This document shows positions 47,735 through 56,777 of a DNA stretch of 64,000 bases, in pieces. Under the pieces are notes generated by a model. That model worked only from the letters and a program-made list of their open reading frames with translations, was not told the DNA's origin and did not search any database. The first letter of the stretch is position 1. Each line of letters starts with the position of its first letter. The position numbers were made by a program, and so were the translations under genes. The DNA comes from Villigracilis sp024434165 (lineage in GTDB: Bacteria > Chloroflexota > Anaerolineae > Anaerolineales > Villigracilaceae), in contig SZPK01000027.1 in the NCBI GenBank assembly GCA_030263665.1, positions 1-64,000 of the forward strand. The letters run 5' to 3'.

Positions 47735-48997
47735 CTACGGCGTCGGCGTGGATGTGACGGTTGGCGGGATGGACGTATCCGTAATGGTGGGCGCTGCCGT
47801 GGGCGTCTCCAGGGTCGGCATCGTGGTGACCGTCGCTGTAAACGTGACAGTCGGCGGAAGGGGCGTATCGGCAAAGGTGGGCGCTGCCGTGGGCGTTTCC
47901 AGCGTCGGCAGTGTGGCGGCTGTCGCCGTTTCGGTAAATGCGGGTGAGTCTACGGAAGCGGCGGGCGCGCTTGTTTCGATGATGTTGCCGATCAGAGTCA
48001 CGCCTGCGCGGTTGCGGATCCACGGTTCGTTGAAATAGGTGTTCCTCTTGATGACGACATTCGAATTTTTATTATTATCCAGCGAAACGCCCTTCGCCTG
48101 ACCGGACGGGATATAGTTGTTACTGATCTCCACATTCGTCAGCGTCCCGCCGACGTAACTGGCAAACACGATGACGCCGTCCGAGCAATTCTTGACCGTG
48201 TTGCCGGAAACGACGATGTCGCGCAGCTGCGCGCCCCAGCCCGAATAGTATTCCTCACCCAGGGCAATTCCCTTGGGATTCCCATGCGGCTTTGTGCAAT
48301 AGGAGTTGTTGTCCAGCACCTGCACATAACTTGAGTTATCAACATAGATGTTCACGTTCTTGTTGTCGTACACCGTATTACCCTGGATGAGGACGTTTCG
48401 GCTCATCGTGGCGGCGATGCCCTCGCCGCAGTTTTTATACACCTTGTTGTTGCGGATGATCACATTCGACGAGCCTCTTTCCGCCTTGATGGCGGAGCCC
48501 CAGCGCCCATTGCCGCACGTAATCACGCCGTCTGAGATCGTGCCGTTCTCCAAAATGGAGTGGTGGACAACGTTTTTCTCGATGGTGACGTATTTCCCCG
48601 CGACAAAAATGGCGTGCGACCACGTGCGGGTCACGGTAAACCCGCGCACCACCACATTTTGCACCGTTGCCGGAATTGTGATTCCGCTATGCGCGGTTGT
48701 TTTAATGACCGCCTTCCGCCCTTCGAGGGTGATGCCGCTCTTCGACACCACCACCTGCTCTTTGTAGGTCCCCGCCAGGGCGACGATCACATCGCCGGCA
48801 GACGCCCGGCTAATGGCTCTTTTGAAAGTCTTGCACGGAGCCGAAAGAGTGCAGGGATTGAGGTTGCTGCCCGTCGGGCTGACGTAATAGGTTTTCGGAG
48901 CCAGCCCCGAAGCAGTTGCATAGACGCTGCGATAACTCACAAGCGTCATGACCATCGCAACGAACACGCTTATGAATTGCACTGTCCTTTTCATCAT
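47735..48997 (-). CDS. Secreted right-handed beta-helix protein with Thr/Pro repeat tail
   Basis: 420 residues. Signal peptide (about 1-28), then YYVSPTGSNLNPCTLSAPCKTFKRAI, the DUF1565-type opening of pectate-lyase-like parallel beta-helices, and stacked coils with NVVIRG, NVIIRNNKVYKNCGEGI, NVLIQGNTVYDN patterns. The last 60 residues are a Thr/Pro-rich tail holding two copies of a TLPTLETPTAAPT-like unit, likely a cell-wall-spanning or flexible segment. Probable surface carbohydrate-binding or -cleaving protein. ATG 48997 follows AAAGGA; the second ATG (48994) is an alternative. Confidence 0.8.
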   Translation of the reverse strand: MMKRTVQFISVFVAMVMTLVSYRSVYATASGLAPKTYYVSPTGSNLNPCTLSAPCKTFKRAISRASAGDVIVALAGTYKEQVVVSKSGITLEGRKAVIKTTAHSGITIPATVQNVVVRGFTVTRTWSHAIFVAGKYVTIEKNVVHHSILENGTISDGVITCGNGRWGSAIKAERGSSNVIIRNNKVYKNCGEGIAATMSRNVLIQGNTVYDNKNVNIYVDNSSYVQVLDNNSYCTKPHGNPKGIALGEEYYSGWGAQLRDIVVSGNTVKNCSDGVIVFASYVGGTLTNVEISNNYIPSGQAKGVSLDNNKNSNVVIKRNTYFNEPWIRNRAGVTLIGNIIETSAPAASVDSPAFTETATAATLPTLETPTAAPTFADTPLPPTVTFTATVTTMPTLETPTAAPTITDTSIPPTVTSTPTP

Positions 48998-49291
48998 CTT
49001 ATTCCTTTCAGAGCGAAGATTGCCGCATGTTGGGCGGCACATCAGATTGTTCCCCCGCAGGGTAACATTTTGGTCGTTAAAAAACGGGGTTTTCGACCAT
49101 GACCGGAGTACTACTCCCGTTCGCACTTCTGTAAGGCTTTCAAATCGGCAAGGATTCGATTGGAATTCCCCGCAGGTTCGTTTTTCAAAAATCAGGATAC
49201 GCGAAATTTAATCCAACTCTTACAACCGCTGAAAGGCGGGGAACCGCGCAATTGCCTCGAAAAATACGGTAAGATAGGCAGACAAAAACCG

Positions 49292-50122
49292 ATGAACCCA
49301 TCCATGCTTGAACTTTCCAACACCCGCTTTGCATTTCTGGATGTCGAAACCACGGGACTTTCCCCCTGGTTTGGAGACCGCATCTGCCAGACAGCCATCA
49401 TCCTCACCGAGGGCAGGCGCATCAAACGGACCCTTGACCTGCTCATCAACCCCGAGCGTGAGCTTTCGCCGTCGGCGGTTCACGTCAACGGATTGAACGA
49501 GGACGAGCTGCAGACCGCGCCGCGCTTTGCCGAGGTCGCCAGCCAATTGGACGAAGCGTTGAAAGATTGCGTGGTGGTCTGTCACAACGCCAAATTCGAC
49601 CTTCAATTTCTCGATAACGAATACCGCAAACTGGGACGCACCATCGAATTCCCCAACCTGATAGACACCCTCCTGCTGGCGCGGGATTATTACGACCTGC
49701 CCTCCTACAGCCTGAACCACCTCGCCCGGGATTTCCGGGTCGCGGCAAATATCCAGGGCTCGCGCGCCCTCGCCGACGCCATCACCGTGAAAAACCTCTT
49801 CTTTGCAATGACCGATTCGCTCAAGTCCATCGGTAAATCGCTCGACGACCTGATCGGCATCTACAACTCCCCCGCCTGGCCCCGGGAGGGCGTATATCTC
49901 CCCACCGAACTGAGCGAAGCCATCCACAGCGGCAGGCGCCTGTTCATCAAGTACATGGATAAGGACGGCGAAACCTCCGAACGCTGGATTACCCCAAAGG
50001 AGGTCATCGGCCTGGCAGACTACATTTACCTGCAAGCCTTCTGTCACACCCGCGAAGCCGAGCGCACCTTCCGGCTGGACCGGGTCATCGAGTTTGCGGT
50101 GGAGGTGGAGGCGGAGAAGTAG
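49292..50122 (+). CDS. DnaQ-type exonuclease domain fused to a WYL-like domain
   Basis: 276 residues. N-terminal DEDD exonuclease fold: LDVETTGL (Asp17, Glu19), CHNAKFDLQF (Asp103) and ALADAITV (Asp162). The position of the general-base His of the DEDDh class (HxALxDA) is Ser157 (GSRALADA), so catalysis may be impaired or changed. C-terminal residues about 207-270 (AIHSGRRLFIKYMDKDG, RWITPKEVIGL, YLQAFCHTREAERTFRLDRV) are a WYL domain, a ligand- or nucleic-acid-sensing module usual in regulators. The family is thus unusual. Start ATG 49292; ATG 49304 is possible. Confidence 0.8.
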   Translation: MNPSMLELSNTRFAFLDVETTGLSPWFGDRICQTAIILTEGRRIKRTLDLLINPERELSPSAVHVNGLNEDELQTAPRFAEVASQLDEALKDCVVVCHNAKFDLQFLDNEYRKLGRTIEFPNLIDTLLLARDYYDLPSYSLNHLARDFRVAANIQGSRALADAITVKNLFFAMTDSLKSIGKSLDDLIGIYNSPAWPREGVYLPTELSEAIHSGRRLFIKYMDKDGETSERWITPKEVIGLADYIYLQAFCHTREAERTFRLDRVIEFAVEVEAEK

Positions 50123-50148
50123 GCGGTAGTGGGTTTGTGTAAATGATG

Positions 50149-50173
50149 TAGAGCGAGATAGCCTCTCGCTCTA
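50149..50173. repeat. Palindrome of the GAGCGAGA family
   Basis: TAGAGCGAGA and its exact complement flank a five-base centre; same family as 14113-14133. Confidence 0.65.
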
Positions 50174-50229
50174 TGGGCATGATCATTGACGTTCTGATCC
50201 ATTTGGCGCAGCGCACTGCGTAACGCCAG

Positions 50230-51819
50230 TTAGTCATAGTAATACTGCGAGCAGGGATATTCTTTGCCCGAGGGCGCGACGGCTTGAAGGGGCCATTCGG
50301 AATCCACGATTTCGTATTCGTCAATTACATCTTTTACCGAAGCGAGGGCGTTATCCGCGTTGAGGCGGGCAAAATGGAAGGACTGCCAGGAATCGTCACG
50401 GTTCCCCGACCCGCGCTGGTAACGGATGCAGGCCAGGGCGGCGGCAACCTTCTGATGGACGGAATCAGGCAGGGTCGGAGTCTGAAGCGCAGCCACCAGG
50501 GGCGGGATGGCGTCATCGGAGAGTTGGATGAAGTACTGGGAGTCCAAATCCTCCACAGCGTTCCCGTTCAGTTCGCGCCGGATGTTCTGATTCACAATGA
50601 AGGCATCCGCGTTGAGGATGGGGAGCGAGGCGGCAAACCCAAACGAGGCGAGGAGCATGGCAAAGGCAAACATGCGTTCCCTGCGGAGGATTTCGAGCGC
50701 GATGGTGGCGACGAGGAGCAAGCCGATCCAGACCAGGAAGATGTGCGTGTACGTGCGCAGGCGTGAGAAGCCGTATGCCAGTTCGTACAGGGTAAGGCGC
50801 TGATACGCGGAAACGAGCATCACCAGCAGGAGGGCAACCAACGCAACGCCCAAACCGGAATAGATTCTTCGCCGGGTTTCGGTTTCGCGTTTGGTGATGA
50901 CGTTGAGGGTGAAAAGCATCATCAGGGAAAAGAACGCCACAGCGACCAGTTCGCCGAAGCCGCGGCGGGCATACTCGGAGTATGTGTAGCCTTCCACGTT
51001 GATGTTGGCTGCGCCGCCGAAGAAATACTGAAACTGGATGACGACAAAGACGGCAAAGAGCGCGACCACGCTCCCCAGCACTATGACCGCTTCGATGAAG
51101 CCGAGGAACGGCGCAACGACCGGTTTGTCAATGCCGATGAGTTTTTCGTCCTTGGACTCGGACGATGCGTGCAGCATGACCCCTGCCAGCGCGTACCCGA
51201 TGACAAGAATATAAATCAGGCGGAAGATGTATTCGGGCAGTTTTTCGAGTTTGAACAGTTCGATGAAATCCTCCAGCCGTTGACCGAAGACCACATCCGC
51301 CGAGGCGAGCAGGGCGGCGAAGATTGCCACAACGGGCAGGGCGATGACCAAGCCGCGCAGGATGGGCATGAAGTTGTAGCGCGGCGGTTTGACGCCCGCT
51401 TCGGCTTGCGCCTTATGGACCTCGGTTGTGAAGGCGATGGGGCGGGCGATCATGCTGCCCGTCAAGCCGAGCAATTTGGCGAAGTAATCCGCCAGGGAAT
51501 ACTGCGTCCAGCGCCCGCCGAGATAGGTGCCGGCAAGGATGGTGAGCGTAAGCATTGTGAAGGTATAGGCAAGGAAGGTGGTCATCGGCTCGGCACGGAT
51601 GAAGGTGACGGCGGCGAAGAAACCGAAGAGCGGAATCAGGTACAGGGCGGAGCGATGCGGGCGAAGTCCCTCGCTCAATAAGAGGTAGAACGCCGCGAGC
51701 AGACCAGCCGTCCAAAAAATGGCAAAGTTAACGCCGGGGGAATTCTCCCAAAATAGAAAGTCAAAAAGCCAGCCGAGGGCAAGGACAACGATCCAGAGTT
51801 TGTTGGGTTTGGTTTTCAT
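50230..51819 (-). CDS. DUF4173 family membrane protein
   Basis: 529 residues, about eleven membrane helices. The DUF4173 core has ALLASADVVFGQRL and YSEYARRGFGELVAVAFFSLMM. The last 130 residues form a soluble domain with several conserved Cys/Tyr (CIRYQRGSGNRDD). Function unknown. On the minus strand, convergent with the exonuclease-WYL gene. Confidence 0.8.
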   Translation of the reverse strand: MKTKPNKLWIVVLALGWLFDFLFWENSPGVNFAIFWTAGLLAAFYLLLSEGLRPHRSALYLIPLFGFFAAVTFIRAEPMTTFLAYTFTMLTLTILAGTYLGGRWTQYSLADYFAKLLGLTGSMIARPIAFTTEVHKAQAEAGVKPPRYNFMPILRGLVIALPVVAIFAALLASADVVFGQRLEDFIELFKLEKLPEYIFRLIYILVIGYALAGVMLHASSESKDEKLIGIDKPVVAPFLGFIEAVIVLGSVVALFAVFVVIQFQYFFGGAANINVEGYTYSEYARRGFGELVAVAFFSLMMLFTLNVITKRETETRRRIYSGLGVALVALLLVMLVSAYQRLTLYELAYGFSRLRTYTHIFLVWIGLLLVATIALEILRRERMFAFAMLLASFGFAASLPILNADAFIVNQNIRRELNGNAVEDLDSQYFIQLSDDAIPPLVAALQTPTLPDSVHQKVAAALACIRYQRGSGNRDDSWQSFHFARLNADNALASVKDVIDEYEIVDSEWPLQAVAPSGKEYPCSQYYYD

Positions 51820-51972
51820 GACGACTCCTGTTTTTCAAGGGGCGCAAAGCCTCAGATGAAAGCGTTGGAAGGATAGCCCGGCGAGGCTTGCGGAGACTCT
51901 CAAAAGGTATCAGTTTTTCAAATTAAGCCTCTTGCATAAATGCTCTTGCCCCCGTCGTTCGTTGGTATAAAT

Positions 51973-52004
51973 TGCTCCTTGCGCCGTCCCCGGCGGCGTG
52001 AGCA
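51973..52004. repeat. GC-rich palindromic repeat
   Basis: TGCTCC...GCCGTCCCCGGCGGC...GAGCA, a short form of the core in the 13395-13509 element. Confidence 0.65.
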
Positions 52005-52068
52005 TTGTCATGTATGGCAGAGAATTGGCGGTAAGAATTACAGATTTGTGAGAATCGAAATCGGGCTA

Positions 52069-52097
52069 TTGACATCCGATTTAAACTGTGCCATACT
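52069..52097 (+). promoter_or_regulatory. Strong sigma-70-type promoter
   Basis: TTGACA, exactly 17 bp, CATACT. It would start transcription near 52104 toward the small ORF at 52157. No other plus-strand gene lies within reach. Confidence 0.75.
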
Positions 52098-52140
52098 TCC
52101 GGCATCGTTTCGGGGGCAAGCAAATCGAATCGCCATCCTT

Positions 52141-52260
52141 ATGAAAGGAGGAGGTGATGTCTAACATGGATAGTAGTATCAAACCCAGCGCTGTGGCATC
52201 CCTCCTCAAGTAATCAAGGAAGCCACAGCGCCCCACGATTGCCGCCCGCAAGGGCGGCAG
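52141..52260 (+). CDS. Short ORF (18 codons, 52157-52213) with very strong ribosome binding site and structured RNA
   Basis: AAAGGAGGAGGTG immediately precedes ATG 52157, whose frame encodes MSNMDSSIKPSAVASLLK and stops at 52211-52213. A 7-codon frame (MKGGGDV) starts earlier, at 52141, and overlaps. CCTCCTC at 52201-52207 could pair with the GAGGAGG of the ribosome binding site. A stem GCGCTGTGGC/GCCACAGCGC flanks the end of the ORF, and TGCCGCCCGCAAGGGCGGCA follows near 52240. It is the only feature on the plus strand in the 51820-52266 gap besides the palindrome at 51973. Could be a small protein, a leader peptide or a translationally controlled small RNA. Confidence 0.5.
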
Positions 52261-52266
52261 TCTGGT

Positions 52267-53727
52267 TTAACGCGGTCTGTTTTGGGAATTCAATACCTGC
52301 AAGATAAACTCAGCCGTTCGTTTCCCCGAGCCTGCATCGGTAAAGGTAATTTCATCTTCGATGAATTTGCGGCGCTGGACGGAATCAATGGTGCGGTCTT
52401 TCAGATACAAATTCAGCGCCTCGCGCAGTTCATCCTCATTTGCCGCCACGCGCCCTGCTTTCGCATCGCGGAAACGTTTGTGCGTGGGCCAGTCGCCGAT
52501 CTCCTTGAGCGAAAGCGAAAACTTCTTCGGGTGATTCCAGCCGTTGGGCGAATCAATCACTGCGGCGACGATGGGCGTGTCATGCACGGCGGCTTCCACG
52601 ACCATCGTCGAATAGACCGTGACGAACACATCCGAATATGCGAGCATGGACGACTTCTCGTCCATGTCTTCGCCGCCGTAGTAACCGAGCGAGCCGCCCA
52701 ACGCCACCGGCTGGACGACATGCACGTGCGGATATTTCTTCTCTAATTCAAACACGCGCGCGCGTTCTTCGGCGAAGATTTTCGGCTTGTCTTGAAAGTG
52801 ACTCGGGTGCAGGCGAATCAACAGTTGCGATGGCTCCGCCAGCGAATCAGACGAAACCAATTTCGCCAGCGCTTCGATGTTTGGAAAGTTCGGCGCAAAG
52901 TGGACGAAACTGCTGGCGTACGAAATCAACTTGCGCTTCGGGTCAAGCCCGTGCAGTTTGAAATATTCGTCGCGCGGCAGGAGCCACTGCTTGCGGAAAT
53001 ATCCGTCATAAGAGGGAATGCCGCCCACATGCACGCGCTCGGGGTTCCAGTCCGAGCCAAGCACCATTTCCTCTTTTTGCAGTTCAGACCAGCACGTTGC
53101 CCACTGCACATCCGCGCCGGAGATGTTGTACGACGATGAATTGTCCCAGCCGACGATGACGGTCATGTTTGGGATGCCGCGTTTGGCGGATTCGCGCAAC
53201 AGGTAACGATCCAACCTCCAGCCGGGAGTCGAAGCGATGACCATGTCGGGTTGGTATTTGTCGAGGAGGTCAGAATACAGCCCCGGGGTCGGGGTGAAGC
53301 GGTTTTGCATCCGCACCAAGAGTCTGCGCGCCCAGCGAAAATTCCGCAGCAGGAGAATCATCAGCGCGGAGGGAATCCAAATCCCCAAACGGAACTTCCA
53401 CGAGTTCTCCGCCCAGACTTCCCAAATATGGCTGTCCATGGCTTCGGTGTTGATGCGGCGCGAGCCGCCGACGCGGCGCAGGTAGGCGAGCAGCCATTGC
53501 AGGCGGGGCTGAACTTTCTTTGCGTAGTCGTTCGCTTGTTTGAGGCGCAAGCCTTCGAAGATCAGACCAGGTTGCGCGAATCGCTGCGCGATCTTGTCTT
53601 TGGTTTCGTCATCGGTAAGGACGACGACTTCAACGCCTGCCTTGAGCAGCGTCGGGACGACGTCGCTTTGCAGGAAGTAGATGATTGCCATGCCGTGGTC
53701 GGCGGAGATGAAAATGCGTTTGATCAT
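52267..53727 (-). CDS. GT-B-like glycosyltransferase of a surface-glycan cluster
   Basis: 486 residues, no signal. Two Rossmann-like halves are suggested: MIKRIFISADHGMAIIY at the start and the C-terminal half with LIRLHPSHF, YPHVHVVQPVALGGSLGYYG and FVTVYSTMVVEAAVHDTPIVAAVIDSP. The last segment resembles nucleotide-sugar or CDP-glycerol-type glycosyl/glycerophosphotransferases, but the donor is not clear. RBS AAGGA. Last gene of the minus-strand cluster. Confidence 0.7.
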   Translation of the reverse strand: MIKRIFISADHGMAIIYFLQSDVVPTLLKAGVEVVVLTDDETKDKIAQRFAQPGLIFEGLRLKQANDYAKKVQPRLQWLLAYLRRVGGSRRINTEAMDSHIWEVWAENSWKFRLGIWIPSALMILLLRNFRWARRLLVRMQNRFTPTPGLYSDLLDKYQPDMVIASTPGWRLDRYLLRESAKRGIPNMTVIVGWDNSSSYNISGADVQWATCWSELQKEEMVLGSDWNPERVHVGGIPSYDGYFRKQWLLPRDEYFKLHGLDPKRKLISYASSFVHFAPNFPNIEALAKLVSSDSLAEPSQLLIRLHPSHFQDKPKIFAEERARVFELEKKYPHVHVVQPVALGGSLGYYGGEDMDEKSSMLAYSDVFVTVYSTMVVEAAVHDTPIVAAVIDSPNGWNHPKKFSLSLKEIGDWPTHKRFRDAKAGRVAANEDELREALNLYLKDRTIDSVQRRKFIEDEITFTDAGSGKRTAEFILQVLNSQNRPR

Positions 53728-53741
53728 AAATCCTTTTCAAG

Positions 53742-53847
53742 TGTCATTGCGAGCCGCAAAGCGGAGAAGCAATCTCGTATTTCATATTGGCGATTATTTG
53801 ATGATGATTTAAGACTGCTTCAACCCCTTCAGGGTTTCGCAATGATA
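53742..53847. repeat. TGTCATTGCGAG dispersed element
   Basis: TGTCATTGCGAG at the left and CGCAATGATA at the right, with CAATCTCG inside. One of four related copies (see 34760). Confidence 0.6.
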
Positions 53848-53851
53848 CTGG

Positions 53852-54805
53852 TTAAGAGTAATACCAACTGAAGATCTTGTTATACACCGCCAACAGCAAC
53901 TTCTTGATTGGACTCAACTCCAACACGCGCCGCACCAAACCTTCTTTCTTCTTACTTCTTTCTTTTTCCTTCCCCAACTCCCCTCGCAGATACCCCAGCG
54001 TATTGGACATGTTCATCGCCAGCGGGTCGGAGACCATCAGGCGCAGCAAGCCCGCGTCGTTCATGCGCTTGTCCAACTGGCGGACCTGTCCCATCGGCTT
54101 GTCCATGTCAAAGGGCAGGAATTGTTGAAGCGTGGATTTATACGCGGTGAACTGCCAGTGACTTGCGCCCGCCATCGCGGTCGCGCCTTTATAACTCAGT
54201 CTCCAGTCTCTAGTCTCTGCGTATACTTTTTTATTCTCTTCTTCGGTCTGACCCAGCGAAAGATTGAATTCCAAAAAAGTCTCCCATGGAATGAACTGAC
54301 CTTCTTCGAGAGTCGCGTTTTTCCGCGCCCAATCGAGCGTGGATGAGTACAACTCAGGCGACGTGCGGAAGGGACGCGCGGTAACCATGCCGACGTTCGG
54401 GAAGGTTTCGAGAATTTCCACGGAACGGGAAAGCCACTTCGGGGAAAATAAAACATCGCTGTCTGTATAAGCAATGATTTCTCCTGGCGCGCCGCCGAAG
54501 ATTACATTCCATGCGCCGCCCTTGCCCATATTCTTCTCGGCGAGAATCAAATATTGAATGCGCCCCTCTTCTTTTTCTTGCACGAGGAAATCGCGCACTT
54601 CGGCGCACGAGCCGTTGTCGAAGACCATCAGGTCGAACGGCAGACCTGCATCGTTCCTCATGGAATCCATGCAGACTTTCAGCACATCAAGGGTCTCGGC
54701 GTAGAATCCGCTCAGGAAGGGGATGTAGTTGAGCAGCGCAACCGTGATCCGCTCGGGCTTGGCAACGTCTTTGACGAACTTGGCGGGGTTTTGACCTTTT
54801 CGCAT
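53852..54805 (-). CDS. Family 2 glycosyltransferase
   Basis: 317 residues. GT-A fold: VALLNYIPF start, FDNGSCAEVRDFL nucleotide-binding region, AYTDSDVLFSPKWL with the DxD metal motif near 110. Residues about 205-215 (AETRDWRLSY) are encoded by an AGACTGGAGACT-type simple repeat, and the tail has a Lys-rich stretch from an AAGAAAGAAGG-type repeat. No clear ribosome binding site. Confidence 0.82.
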   Translation of the reverse strand: MRKGQNPAKFVKDVAKPERITVALLNYIPFLSGFYAETLDVLKVCMDSMRNDAGLPFDLMVFDNGSCAEVRDFLVQEKEEGRIQYLILAEKNMGKGGAWNVIFGGAPGEIIAYTDSDVLFSPKWLSRSVEILETFPNVGMVTARPFRTSPELYSSTLDWARKNATLEEGQFIPWETFLEFNLSLGQTEEENKKVYAETRDWRLSYKGATAMAGASHWQFTAYKSTLQQFLPFDMDKPMGQVRQLDKRMNDAGLLRLMVSDPLAMNMSNTLGYLRGELGKEKERSKKKEGLVRRVLELSPIKKLLLAVYNKIFSWYYS

Positions 54806-54854
54806 TTTCGATACTCGTTATTCGGGGTTCGATACTCGATGATCAAATATCGAA

Positions 54855-55760
54855 TTATCGAATTATCTTCTTCAATCGCTTCTTCCATCGCTTCGGTCTG
54901 ACAATATTCTCGACTGCGCTCTCAGGCAGGAAGAAAAATATCATTCGCAGGAACAACTCCAATTTCCGCGTGAGGCGCGCAGAGGTCATCTTTGGGCGGG
55001 AAAGTTTACCATCAACCAGTTGGTGTGTCGCATCCAAAATCGTGTAGCGGATGTTTGCCTGCCCGCCCGCGAGGCGGATGTTTTCGTTCGTTTCGGGATG
55101 TTCGTAATGCGGCTTGCCATCGGGCAAATGGGAGTAGTCGTGGTTCTGATGCACGATCATCAGCGACGGCGTGCAATCAACCACCGCCCAGTTTTCTTTT
55201 CGGGCTTTATAGATCATCCAATTATCCCAGCCCGCGCGACCGATGGTGAAGTTGGGAATTTCAGCATAGCAGGATTTGGGAAAGAGGAAAAAATCGCTTC
55301 CCGCCGGACGGTGAAGTTGGTTCTGTTTCCTGACATCTTCCCTCAGCTGCGACTCCCACCCTTCGGTGAAATTGAGCGGCGACGTGATGTCATAGTCCCA
55401 GCGTTGACTCAACATCACGAACTTGTCACGCTGCAAACGTGACCTGCGCGCGGCTTCGACGAAATCGGGCATGAGGATCATGTCCGCGTTGACGATGCAG
55501 AGGAGATCACTGCTTGAGTTTTCGCGCGCCAGTCGAAACATGGATGAGATCAGCGGCACACCGTTCGCGTTGCGCTCGACGTGCGGGGTGTGCTTCACGC
55601 CCAGTTCGCGCGCCGCCTCGGCGAGGCCTGTTTCCTCACCAAGCAAAATGACCTCCACATCGGGGAGCAGCGTCCATGACTTGATGGCGTTGCGTTGAAT
55701 CAGCGCGATGTGGGGATCGGTGAAGGGTTTGGGGGCGGAGAAGAGGGTGATTAGCGGCAT
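54855..55760 (-). CDS. Glycosyltransferase (GT-A-like)
   Basis: 301 residues. FSAPKPFTDPHIALIQRNAIKSW start, VNADMILMPDFVEA with a DxM-type metal motif near 92, FPKSCYAEIPNFTIGRAGWDNWM. ATG 55760 (MPLITLFS) is chosen because the longer frame from 55865 is translated repeat sequence. The C-terminal residues lie in an AT-rich AATTATCG simple repeat. Its acceptor is unknown. Confidence 0.72.
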   Translation of the reverse strand: MPLITLFSAPKPFTDPHIALIQRNAIKSWTLLPDVEVILLGEETGLAEAARELGVKHTPHVERNANGVPLISSMFRLARENSSSDLLCIVNADMILMPDFVEAARRSRLQRDKFVMLSQRWDYDITSPLNFTEGWESQLREDVRKQNQLHRPAGSDFFLFPKSCYAEIPNFTIGRAGWDNWMIYKARKENWAVVDCTPSLMIVHQNHDYSHLPDGKPHYEHPETNENIRLAGGQANIRYTILDATHQLVDGKLSRPKMTSARLTRKLELFLRMIFFFLPESAVENIVRPKRWKKRLKKIIR

Positions 55761-55776
55761 GATTTCAATAACAATC

Positions 55777-55864
55777 ATGTCATTGCGAGCGAACGAAGTG
55801 AGCGCGGCAATCCCAGGTTTGATGGTTAATGGGGATTGCTTCGGGCTTCGCCCTCGCAATGACA
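55777..55864. repeat. TGTCATTGCGAG dispersed element
   Basis: TGTCATTGCGAG at 55778-55789 and CTCGCAATGACA ending at 55864 form a 12-bp inverted repeat; interior GGGATTGCTTCGGGCTTCGCC. Fills the gap between two cluster genes. Confidence 0.8.
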
Positions 55865-56743
55865 CTATTTTATGGCACGATCATCAATATCTTTCAATGT
55901 CTTGTGCTGAACGCCCGCATTGATTTTCATCAATTCAGGGTTGGCGTGAACCAAATCCAAAACGTCTTTCCACGAAAAATCATCGCGTCCATCGAAGCGG
56001 AGGTAGACTTCGCGCATGAATTCCAAATCTTCGGGTGTGTCCACCGTCCAGCGGTAGTCGCCGAAGTCGGTGGTGTGATGAAGCAGGGCAACGCGGTATC
56101 CGCGCGGGGAGATGCCATATTCCAGCCTGCGGTTGGCTTTGTTTAGTTCCACGCCTTCGTAAAGATATGGCATGGCGTGTTCGCGGTGCTGGGGTGCTTT
56201 TGCCTTCTTCCACGCCTGTTTCAAGGCTTCGAAGGTGCAGACTTCCACATCCAAGCCGATGGGATACGTCCGATGCCAGGGCGGCGGCAGGCGGTTGCAC
56301 ACGAAGTCCGCGGAGAAGGCAAGTTCATCGGGCAGCAAGGGGCGTTTCAATTCCTCCAGCGGGTCGGGCATGCCCTCGAAGCGCCCCCAAATGGCGTTGA
56401 CGGCGTCGTCAATCAGATCGGGGTCAATCACAGGACAATCCGCCGTGATGCGGACGACCACATCCGCTTTGGCTTGCAGGGCGGTTTGATAATAACGGTC
56501 CAGGACATCATACAGATTGCCTCGGGTGTAGGGAATGCCCGACAGGTCGCAGTATTCCGCTACGGGGTCGTCTGAGGCGTCTGTCGTCGTGGCGAAAATC
56601 ACGTCATCGAGAGTCTTCGCCCGCGAGGTGCGAATGTAGACGCGCTGTAACATCGGCTGTCCTGCGATGTCTGCGAGAATCTTCCCCGGCAAGCGGGAGG
56701 AAGTCATGCGTCCCTGGATGATGGCGACAACTTTTGGTTTCAT
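55865..56743 (-). CDS. SpsF/NeuA-like cytidylyltransferase
   Basis: 292 residues. Nucleotidyltransferase opening VVAIIQGRMTSSRLPGKIL, then RITADCPVIDPDLID (metal-binding Asp near 100-110) and YRWTVDTPEDLEFM. COG1861 members activate sialic-acid-like or related sugars as CMP derivatives for glycan assembly. Consistent with the NeuB-like synthase gene in the cluster. No strong ribosome binding site; it follows a palindrome at 56752. Confidence 0.85.
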   Translation of the reverse strand: MKPKVVAIIQGRMTSSRLPGKILADIAGQPMLQRVYIRTSRAKTLDDVIFATTTDASDDPVAEYCDLSGIPYTRGNLYDVLDRYYQTALQAKADVVVRITADCPVIDPDLIDDAVNAIWGRFEGMPDPLEELKRPLLPDELAFSADFVCNRLPPPWHRTYPIGLDVEVCTFEALKQAWKKAKAPQHREHAMPYLYEGVELNKANRRLEYGISPRGYRVALLHHTTDFGDYRWTVDTPEDLEFMREVYLRFDGRDDFSWKDVLDLVHANPELMKINAGVQHKTLKDIDDRAIK

Positions 56744-56751
56744 AACTGGCT

Positions 56752-56777
56752 GTAAGTCGAAATTAATTTCGACTTAC
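56752..56777. repeat. 26-bp perfect palindrome
   Basis: GTAAGTCGAAATT and its exact complement. Its TTA supplies the stop codon of the DUF4910 gene (minus strand). Related palindromes lie at 61902-61921 and inside 18606-18723. Confidence 0.75.
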
